This document shows, piece by piece, positions 56,079 through 64,000 of a stretch of 64,000 bases of DNA (its first letter is position 1; every line of letters starts with the position of its first letter). Below the pieces are notes generated by a model. It did no database searches. It worked only from the letters and a program-made list of their open reading frames with translations, and was not told where the DNA came from. Location of the stretch: the NCBI GenBank assembly GCA_032622095.1, contig CP136066.1, positions 50,568,911-50,632,910 of the forward strand, given 5' to 3'. The DNA is from Siphonodentalium dalli (taxonomy: Eukaryota; Mollusca; Scaphopoda; Gadilida; Siphonodentaliidae). A program made the translations under genes and the position numbers.

Positions 56079-56863
56079 GGTGGTTGCCCAGTTGTTAGAG
56101 CATCGGACTTGCAATGGTGTTAACGCACCGACGTGAGTTCGCGTCCGCCGGTGGACTATCGTCTCCGCACCAGTGGCTTGGCCGGATTAACCCTTTACCC
56201 AACAGAAGGGCCCTGTGCCAATGCATTCTCTTATATATGCGAGTCGACCATAGGTCGCCTCGCATATATAAGAGAATGCATTGGCTTAACACATTAAAAA
56301 TTATAAAATTGTTAAATAATGTAAGAAAAAATGGTAAAAAGTGTTAAAAAAAGATTTTTTTTAGGCCAATGCATTCTCTTATATATGCGAGGCGACCTAT
56401 GGTCGACTCGCATATATAATAGAATGCATTGGCACAGGGCATAACTGTAACTATCACAATGTGGTCAAGGAGCCGGTTCCAATGATATCCATATTTGTAT
56501 GGTTCTATTGAGACAGACCGAAGATATTTTAGGCTGTTGAAGCTTTATTTGGCCGTTTTTGGCCGGTTTTGGCCGGTTTGTTGGGTAAAGGGTTAAGCGG
56601 TGTGCGTGTTGTAGAGCCACACGCTGTTTAAATCTAGCACCAGGTTGTGATCCTTGGGCAAAGTCACTTGTACTGTGCTTGCTTCATCGTAACTAAACGA
56701 GAGATAGAGACCCGGTTGTTGGGTAAGCGTAAGCCGATCTAGTGAAGCGCCTGTAAAATGGCAGCAGTCACAAGACTCAACAGCTGGGTTAATAATATAA
56801 AGCGCTTAGGGTCCATTGATACTGGAGATAAACGTTATATAAGCACCACTATATTATTATTAT
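56079..56863 (+). mobile_element. tRNA-derived SINE interrupted by a family A element
   Basis: GGTTGCCCAGTTGTTAGAGC (A-box-like) and GAGTTCGCGTCC (B-box-like) lead. After the A element the body continues, with AAAGCGCTTAGGGTCCATTG and a TATTATTATTAT tail. Confidence 0.8.
56187..56596. mobile_element. Family A element inside the SINE
   Basis: TTAACCCTTTACCCAACAGA to TTGGGTAAAGGGTTAA. The SINE reads GCCGGA-TTAA-GCGGTG across the site, showing TTAA duplication. Confidence 0.9.
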
Positions 56864-57135
56864 AACCTTACAATCTCGGATAGTGACTTGTCTATTTCAC
56901 ATAGGAAATTTCTGCACATGTCTATATTATTATTAAAGTAATTGGTATGTGTCTTTATCGGCAGATTTTGAGAGGAACTTTGAAAGTGGAAACTCTTGGG
57001 CTAAAAACTAAATTGGAGCTACACGAAAGTATTGATTATGAAACTTTGTGCTTTGGTATCTATTTGGATTATATAACTTTGATAAGCTGATATTTTGGAT
57101 CACCTCTTACGATTAGGTGTATACCATACATTAGG

Positions 57136-57399
57136 TGTTTACCCTTTCATGACAGGAACTGTGCTGGTACAGCATTAAAGATCCTGTGCCAGTGCTTTAT
57201 CTTATGTATGTGAGTCTCCCATAGGGAGTCTCGCGTATGCAAGAAAATACACATAACACAATGTCTAGATAAATATTGGTAGGCCAATGCATTCTCTTAT
57301 ATATGTGAGGCTCCCTATGGGAGACTCACATATATAAGAGAATGCATTGGCACAGGGTTTTCGTAAAATTTCAGGAAGCTCGAGTCACGGAAGGGATAA
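57136..57399. mobile_element. Family C element, ends mutated
   Basis: TTTACCCTTTCATGACAGGA to GAGTCACGGAAGGGATAA, two hairpins. Confidence 0.7.
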
Positions 57400-57889
57400 C
57401 TATTATAGTGCGCTTTAATGCTGTAACTTTATACTTACTTGATGTTTCATAGCTGTAGAAACCTTCCATTGCTGTTGCTGTTTCAGCTTATTTCATTGAC
57501 GTGTGTTGATGTGGCCCCTCCTACCAGTGTGACCCTACTCCCTCCAAAAAATTGTCATCCCAGGGTTAGGTCTTGTGTTTAGTGCCTTATTGTATGGTCA
57601 CAAAACACTATATGCTCATTTTATTGACAGAACAATAAAATTTGTATTAATATGCGAAGTTATTTCTAATACTGTAATTTAGTGAAGAATTTCTTAGTTC
57701 CGTTTCATTGGTGACTTCTTTAATATATTCACGTTATATCCTTACCGGTACAAACCATTGATTTATTCTGAAATTTCAGATCTATTTTTAGATTTAAAAA
57801 TCCCTAAATTAATTCTCAGATGATTTTTGATACCCACTGATGATAAGTTTAGGTGATTTTCTGATAATATATTCAACATTTCTTACAAA

Positions 57890-58150
57890 TTAACCCTTTC
57901 ACGATGGGAGCTGCGCTGGTGCAGCATTAAAGATCCTGTGCCAGTGCATTCTCTCATATATGCGAGTCTCCCATAGGAGCCTTGCTTATATAAGAGAATG
58001 CACTGGCTAACAAGGTCAAAGTATATATTGTTAGGCCAATGCATTCTCTTATATATGTGAGACGTCCTATGTGAGACTCGCATAAATAAGAGAATGCATT
58101 GGCACAGGGTTTTCACAAAATTTCACGAAGCTCCAGTCATGGAAGGGTTA
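57890..58150. mobile_element. Family C element upstream of the candidate cassette exon
   Basis: TTAACCCTTTCACGATGGGA to CAGTCATGGAAGGGTTA; about 210 bases before 58359. Confidence 0.75.
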
Positions 58151-58358
58151 TGTATTAAAGTACTCCTCTAAATGAATAATATACCATTCCAATGTATTCT
58201 TATAACTGAATGGTATAGTGTCTGTATAGTGATTAAAGTGCATTTCTGCATGTGTCCACAAACCTTTGTTTTTATCATACCTTCTAAAATCTCTTAATGA
58301 TGATTGGATAATTAATTGTAACCTGATTTTTGACTGTTGCCTTTGTCATTTTCATCAG

Positions 58359-58454
58359 ACCTGTATGAGCACCGGTGGTCAAATCGGTACTCTGGGTATT
58401 CTGGGTACCCAGGAAGCCCAAGTATCTACCCAGGTAGCCCAAATATGTACTCAG
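58359..58454 (+). CDS. Candidate cassette exon: Gly/Pro/Ser/Tyr-rich linker at the R12-R13 joint
   Basis: 96 nt with a strong acceptor (TTGCCTTTGTCATTTTCATCAG, split as pyrimidine tract plus CAG) and a CAG|GTAACA donor. Entered in the phase left by exon 25, it gives 32 codons without a stop: DLYEHRWSNRYSGYSGYPG, then SPSIYPGSPNMYS. It exits in phase 1, matching exon 26. The motif (S/Y)-Y-(S/P)-G repeats: YSGYSGYPGS and IYPGSPNMYSG. Only this frame gives such a biased peptide. It would insert a flexible linker immediately before the upstream helix of the R13 actin-binding domain. I know of no vertebrate counterpart. No transcript evidence is available here. Confidence 0.6.
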
Positions 58455-58577
58455 GTAACAGACACATCATATATCTGCATGCTAGGTCCTAGTCAGTAAC
58501 CAAATTGTCCTAATGTGTATTATTATATTATAATTTTTTTTTTTTAAATTAATTATGTAAAGTTATCAAATTATTAC

Positions 58578-58792
58578 TTAACCCTTTCAGTACCAAGTCC
58601 AATTTTTGTATCAACCCATATTTCCTTGACCATTTTTCAATTTTATTGATTAAAATAATGTGATACATTGATGGAAACAGCTCTTAGAGCTGTTTCCATC
58701 AATTTATCACATTATTATAATCAATAAATTTGAAAAATGATCAAGGAAATATGGGTTGATACAAAAATCGGACTTGGCACTGAAAGGGTTAA
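58578..58792. mobile_element. Family D palindromic element downstream of the candidate cassette exon
   Basis: TTAACCCTTTCAGTACCAAG to CTTGGCACTGAAAGGGTTAA, centre AACAGCTCTTAGAGCTGTTT. Same form as 36598-36812. Confidence 0.85.
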
Positions 58793-59206
58793 AGGTGGTC
58801 TGTATCTTCCTGTGACAAGTTTTATATAGTTTCCTGAGTATAAAATAATTAATATAAAACCGAAGACCCACTGTCCGGAAACTCTTCTATCAATTAATAT
58901 TGATTTTATTTCAAATTTTCTGGTTTAATACATACAATCAATTTGGGACATTTTACGATTCGAAGAGCATAGCCAGCAGGAGAACTCTATCTACCTGAGA
59001 TCGCCTGAATGATCATGACGGCCTTTTCTAAAAATAGTAGTGAAAACAATAACCCAATTGATTATCACATTATATAAGAAAACATTGATATATAATCAAT
59101 ATTAATTGATAGAAGCATTTCTGGACTGATGTCTTCGACTCATATTTATTATTTTATACCCCGGAGTCTATATAAAACATATTTAGGAAGAGATAGGCCA
59201 TCTTTA
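58793..59206. mobile_element. Family H element, short form
   Basis: GTGGTCTGTATCTTCC and TATATAGTTTCCTGAGTATA at the left, mirrored by TATACCCCGGAGTCTATATA and GAGATAGGCCATC at the right. Confidence 0.7.
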
Positions 59207-59954
59207 ATCATACCTGGATGAATTTTTTTACATATAATGACGTACAATTATTGCGTATTATGCGATTATTATTTTATTTTCGTATTAATATCCCAGGCAG
59301 CATATACACTTGAATTTATCGCTAAAGTTCAACTGTTATTGCCAAAGCCTCCAGTCACATTTTGTTGCACTTTTTCAAAGATTACTCACAAACTTGAATA
59401 TATACTACTCCATGTGGACCGAACTACACCATATTACTGCAGGAAATCGTATCCAGCAACAACAGACACAGCATATTATATCTATATTAAAATAACATTC
59501 TATATCGCTTAAATTCATATATCATTTGTGGAAATAACTGCATTTAAGCAAGATTAATCTCATCATGTATCTGAAAACATCCGCGGAATGTTAACGTATC
59601 TCTAAATGTGCCATATCTAAACGCGCATGGTGCTTTATTAATTTATTAATTTGATTGAGAAATAACATCGTCAATTTCTGAATTTATAGCCCTACCTCCT
59701 GAAGATAAATTCTATACTAATTCAAAATGAGCTAAAAACATACTTCAACATCATCCAGAATTGTCAGTAAATTCAGTGAAAAATATTTATTTGTCATATC
59801 TAAATTGGCTCCCTGCTTCACTTAAAGTGATCGATCCATGGTAGTGAGAGATAAGGCATGTGTTCCCTCCCTCCCTAGGTCCACCCTCCTGTCCACCCCC
59901 TTGCACCAGTTGAACATATAGCTATGATTGTTATATTTTTTCTTTGCACTCATT

Positions 59955-60310
59955 ATAACATGTTTATTACACTCCTATGCGCGATTTCCATTGAAAACAC
60001 AGTTAATTAAAAATGGTAATGTCACTAGTGAATTATGTCATTTCTCGTTAATGTTATTGACGTTACGTCGCCTACTGATCTTGACTGAAATTTAGGTGGT
60101 TAATCTTTCTCCACCTCGGGACTTTCATACATTAATTCTGGTGAACCAAATTGAAGCAGAAGTGTAATAAATAGAGTAATCAATTAGTTCCGAGAATTAC
60201 GTTAAATAATTCACTCGAGGTGAGACTCGTTTCTTACTGACATCTCTCGCCTCTCGTGAATTATTTAACATAATTCTCAGAACCAATTGATTACTCTCTA
60301 TAATTAATTT
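59955..60310. repeat. Dispersed repeat with internal hairpin (copy 2)
   Basis: Counterpart of 37101-37500: TTATTACACTCCTATGC, CGGGACTTTC and TTAGTTCCGAGAATTACGT shared. Inner AATTCACTCGAGGTGAGA pairs with CTCGTGAATTATT. Confidence 0.75.
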
Positions 60311-61248
60311 TATGACATTGGAGAATAAGTAAATGAAAAGCTCTATATCCAGAATTCCCCTTCATCTGCCATGTGTTTTTTGAATTTTTTTGAAAGTATA
60401 TACAATGTTTATAACATAGGTATGGAAAGAAAACTCAGTGAAGTTCAATTTTGTGAATGGCAAAATTTGTGTGAAAAATGACTTGCTGATTATAGTGGAT
60501 TTTGAATTATCTAGCTGATCACCCATTGTTTTTAATGTGACATCATCCTCTGAATATTAATTAAGTATGATTTGTGCATGAACAATCAACTAAGAAATTT
60601 ATCTTGTGTTGTCTATATAATTTATGAGTGAATTTTATATGTCATAAAATGGCTTGCGATTAGCATTAGATAAAACTTACCTGACATTGTATGATTTTTT
60701 ATTGGACATTAAGGATCAGATTTCAAACTTTATACTTAGTGATGTTTAAATGTAAAAATTGAGGATTTTAACCCTTAAGGATAATTGGCAAGCATTAATG
60801 TTGATTGAGATGTTTATCATGGGTCTGGCGTTTAAAATTTTGTGCGTGCACAAACAATTACAATATAAAGTATCTGATAAAATGGATGAAGTAGACGAAC
60901 TTTTTTCTTTTGTTGTATATCGCTAAAATTCTGATTCTAGAATCATTTTTAAATTCTTTCTGCTACTAAGTTTGCCTCTTTTTTTCAAATAATGATGTTA
61001 CAATTTCCAGAACCTCGCCCAAATGTCCTCATCTCAAATTTTAATTAACAGGTCATTTGACATCCCATTGCAATGTAGACTTATTACAGTTATAAAAGTT
61101 GCATGATCCCTAGATTTTGAACCTTTTTTCAGCACACTAGTTTTAACCCATCGAGTCCCTGAATATCATGCATGCTGTCTAATTGCATGACAACAAGTTT
61201 ATATTTCATTTCAGAACCCCTTTATATAAATCATATACAGAGAATACC
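60311..61248. other. Intron sequence without recognised features
   Basis: AT-rich; no exon or element recognised. Confidence 0.45.
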
Positions 61249-61398
61249 TACAGTTTTTGTTTGAAAACCGAAATATCTCATTTGTGTCTGGAAAGAAATA
61301 TTGAATTTTCACGAGCGGCTACAAGCAGCGAGTGAGAATTTGATATTTCTTTCCAGACACGAATGAGATGTTTCAGTTATTCAAAGAAAAACTGTAGA
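61249..61398. repeat. Long palindrome
   Basis: CTACAGTTTTTGTTTGAA and GAAATATCTCATTTGTGTCT pair with sequence at 61345-61398 around CACGAGCGGCTACAAGCAGCGAG (quoted in part). Probably a MITE. Confidence 0.7.
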
Positions 61399-61980
61399 TA
61401 TTATTTTTATTATATGCACCTTATTTATGCTCAAAGATGCTAAGTTAACTCTTAATTAATTAAATTATTAACTCTACTTAATGATTTCAAGAGCCCACGA
61501 GTTAGTGTTTACAAACAGTAAGAGCCTCGACCTTAGGTTGAAAATGACATTACTGTGCCTCAAACATAGAATTATCGATTGAACACGTGCCATCATAAAT
61601 TTGTCAATTTTGATTGGCTAGTGGATAGTGAGCATGCAATGATCACTCGATCGACCTTGGCAGCTCATGTTAGATTTAAGCCCTACAACGAAATAACAAA
61701 ACACGATTTCAATGTAGCTCCGAGGAGATAATATATACCCATGGAACTGAAACTGTTAATATGTTTTAGATAATTTGAACAGTTCAAAAAATTCCTATGG
61801 AAAGATAGTACATCTTCAATCTGATAAATCGTCTGGATTGGCTCACAACCATGACAATACTCATTTGTGATATGCCCTAAGTACTAGATTCTAAAAAGTT
61901 TTATATATGACTATAGTCTGTACAAGTGCGTGGATCTGAAATACAAGCATCTATGCTATTACGTATAGTTATACTTGTTT

Positions 61981-62106
61981 TAGGGGGTAGCAGGAAGACA
62001 GCCCGATAGGGCTAAGCTACCCCCGACAATACACTGTATTTATTATGTATTACTGCAACTGTGTCATTCGTGTGTATTGTAAATAAACTATCCTATCCTA
62101 TCCTAT
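61981..62106 (+). mobile_element. Likely non-LTR retrotransposon 3' end
   Basis: GTAGCAGGAAGACAGCCCGA, TAGGGCTAAGCTACCCCC hairpin, then TGTATTGTAAATAAACTATC and a CCTAT short tandem tail. Hairpin plus short-repeat tail resembles CR1/L2-like LINE ends; no reverse transcriptase is present here. Confidence 0.4.
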
Positions 62107-62336
62107 AGATACGACGATCTACATTTCAGTAAATTTCCGCTACTTTATAGGCAAGCATATAATAAATTATTGTATTTTCCATTAATTCTTCGAAACAAAT
62201 TAATATTTGGACTGACGTATTACTTTTATTCTATTGTATCACTATCCACCCATTCAAACTGCCCATGATTTGATATGAATGTACCTATTCATTCATGCAT
62301 TTTATGTAACCTTTTTAGAGCCCAGTCATTTCATCA

Positions 62337-62724
62337 TTAACCCTTTACCCAACAAAACGGCCAAAACCGGCCAAATAAAGCTTCAACAGCCTAAAATATC
62401 TTCGGTCTGTCTCAATAGAACCATACAAATATGGATATCATTGGAACCGGCTCCTTGACCACATTGTGATAGTTACAGTTATGCCCTGTGCCAATGCATT
62501 CTCTTATATATGCGAGTCGACCATAGGTCGCCTCGCATATATAAGAGAATGCATTGGCCTAAAAAAATCTTTTTTTACCATTTTTCTTACATTCTTTAAC
62601 AATTTTATAATTTTTAATGTGTTAAGCCAATGCATTCTCTTATATATGCGAGGTGACCTATGGTCGACTCGCATATATAAGAGAATGCATTGGCACAGGG
62701 CCGTTCTGTTGGGTAAAGGGTTAA
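62337..62724. mobile_element. Family A element, full length
   Basis: TTAACCCTTTACCCAACAAA to TTGGGTAAAGGGTTAA. Confidence 0.85.
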
Positions 62725-62929
62725 AGGAAAGTATATCACTGGCTATTAAAATGGTAGATTGAGTTTATAACCAAAAACTCCCTGTTAATCTACAAGGAAA
62801 TTGTTTTGATAAAGCCTTCTTTGGGTCATAAGGGGGGGGGGGGGCATAAAAACATATATATTGTTTGATAGACCTTAAAATAAAACCATTTATATTTAGA
62901 CGACATTACTTGGTTGGTTTGATATTAGG

Positions 62930-63332
62930 TACAGGTGAATTTAGTGATGCTACCATGCACAGCGGGCTGGCTTCACCAAATTCACCCTCTGGGGACCTCA
63001 TTCTGTGTGGCCTCATCTGCTATGGGAGACCTAGACACAGATTTTAAGTTCCCAGATTGTAAAGATAGTGATGTGCACCTATTGGGCACCTCAATTGTGC
63101 ATTGTGTCGTCTGCCAATTTGCGGATATAGAGAAACTAAACTTAAAAAGAAAAAGAAACTTTCTAAATAAGTTTCTAAAGAAATAAAAAAAACTTGTTAA
63201 TTTGATAATAAAGAAACTTTCCAGAGGATATGAGGCCTACGCAGAATGAGGTCCCCAGAGGATGAATTTGGTGATACTAGCCTGCTGTGTGGGGTAGCAT
63301 CACTTTGTCTGGCACCGTATTTTGAGGCCTGT
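62930..63332. mobile_element. Family B2 element, left end lost, just before exon 26
   Basis: GGTGAATTTAGTGATGCTAC start; right end TGTCTGGCACCGTATTTTGA then GGCCTG. Ends 46 bases before exon 26. Confidence 0.7.
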
Positions 63333-63378
63333 ACATGTGATCTCCATTATGATTTATATCTATTGATGCCCTTTACAG

Positions 63379-63509
63379 GCACTGATTGGGTGGATCCAGA
63401 CGACCCAACAGTTATAGCTGAGAATGAACTTCTGGGAGCGGCAAGCTCGATCGAAGCGGCTGCCAAGAAATTGGCACTTCTTAAACCTCGAAAGAATCTC
63501 AAAGCTAAG
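63379..63509 (+). CDS. TLN: Talin exon 26 of window (start of R13 / ABS3, upstream helix)
   Basis: 131 nt: two bases complete glycine, then 43 codons (TDWVDPDDPTVIAENELLGA, then SIEAAAKKLALLKPRKN). It matches human about 2293-2335. This is the beginning of the I/LWEQ (THATCH) actin-binding domain, including the upstream helix that restrains actin binding. The acceptor is CCCTTTACAG and the donor AAG|GTATGA. The gene continues beyond the window. Confidence 0.97.
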
Positions 63510-64000
63510 GTATGACTCCGCCCTTAATATAACCTGTGGCCCCGCCTTCAACATCCATAAGTATCTGATCAGCTGGTCCTGCATTGTAACTTGTCGTCAC
63601 TCACTCTTGAATAATGAGCAAGAACATACTGGAAGTTTGTTGATAAAGTTGCCTATTTTATTAGAAATTTTAAGTTAATTTAGTGATTTTCAAGTTATAA
63701 ATATGTTTTTATCAGTCAGTATTTCTCACAATGGAGACCTAAAGTTTTAAAACATCATTTACATATTGCAACTTTTTGAGTTGAGGTGGAGATGCAGATG
63801 GAAATTCCAAATTTGAATATTTGGTATACAATAAATAATATAATATTTTTATCTTTAACTGTATATTTTGCTTTTAATAAGTCTTATAGACGCGTAGAAT
63901 AATAACACAAGAGTTTGCTCTGACAAATGCTTAGATTGTGTTACCAATATCAACTGGGCTTTAGGTGCATTGGAATCGGGTCCATGCAGCACCCGCTGAT

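Larger units (their letters stand above)
719..63509 (+). other. TLN: Talin gene, internal portion (26 coding exons; both ends outside the window)
   Basis: Talin binds integrin beta tails with its FERM head and vinculin, actin and signalling partners with its helical-bundle rod, at the cytoplasmic face of adhesions. The 26 exons translate to 1251 codons of Ala/Ser-rich amphipathic helices. Highly diagnostic stretches include RANQAIQMAC, LSAATIVAKHTSALCN, ITMATAKAVAAGNSC and DPTVIAENELLGAA. Matched from memory to human TLN1, the order and lengths are co-linear from about residue 1081 to 2335. Two independent landmarks (the VBS3 tyrosine near 1945 and counting back from the C-terminus) agree with this numbering. 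Every junction keeps frame and each exon has consensus splice sites. It could be the TLN1 or TLN2 orthologue; invertebrates usually have a single talin, so no number is assigned. Confidence 0.97.

Noticed and set aside
59237-59512. 91-codon frame containing CAG|GCAGCATATACACTTG, superficially like exon 23's start
   Set aside because: No donor in phase and no talin similarity beyond a few residues; talin is complete without it.
1-64000. Operon, promoter -10/-35, Shine-Dalgarno or other prokaryotic features
   Set aside because: The window is plainly eukaryotic (26 spliced exons of an animal gene); such matches in AT-rich introns would be chance.

Overview
This is a eukaryotic, AT-rich, intron-dominated window. 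It lies inside one gene on the + strand: talin, the large adaptor that links integrins to actin. I could place 26 consecutive internal coding exons between 719 and 63509. All have GT donors and AG acceptors and all join in phase. Together they give 3753 nt (1251 codons) with no internal stop. Compared with human TLN1 as I remember it, they run co-linearly from about residue 1081 to about 2335, that is from rod bundle R5 to the upstream helix of R13 (the ABS3 actin-binding THATCH domain). The gene's 5' end (FERM head, R1-R4) and 3' end (rest of R13, dimerisation helix) lie outside. No second gene was found on either strand.

The organism is an invertebrate animal. A lophotrochozoan, probably a mollusc, is my best guess from the degree of talin divergence and the style of the repeats (many foldback MITEs, tRNA-derived SINEs, a 150-bp tandem repeat of a type I associate with molluscs). 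The sequence alone does not prove this.

Layout: exons 1-6 at 719-6822; exon 7 at 11907 behind tandem copies of its own acceptor; exon 8 at 13260; exons 9-15 at 20397-26380; exons 16-21 at 29600-36261; a 14.8-kb intron; exons 22-25 at 51077-55276; an 8.1-kb intron; exon 26 at 63379-63509. Functional landmarks are kept: the KANK-site glycine in R7 (exon 7), the R8 insertion (exons 8-10), the R9 autoinhibitory glutamate (exon 14), the VBS3-like helix (exons 18/19) and the R13 upstream helix (exon 26).

The introns are packed with short hairpin transposons. I name them by family: A, C, D and F (ends CCCTTT...AAAGGG at TTAA targets, piggyBac-like); B (CAAGCCTTG ends, 8-bp target duplication, hAT-like); E (CAGTAATGCCC ends, TA target, mariner-like long palindromes); G, H and J (other inverted-repeat elements). 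There are also two tRNA-derived SINEs and several minisatellites.

The best leads are: (1) a phase-matched 96-nt candidate cassette exon at 58359-58454 encoding a Gly/Pro/Ser/Tyr-rich linker exactly at the R12-R13 joint; (2) a candidate internal first exon at 38289-38396; (3) repeated local tandem duplication of splice junctions (exons 6, 7, 17, 19, 22), one of which leaves an in-frame 52-codon exon extension; (4) hairpin transposons lying between direct repeats of host sequence, and TTAA elements that share hairpin cargo but differ in their ends. I found no self-contained new system such as a defence locus or gene cluster.
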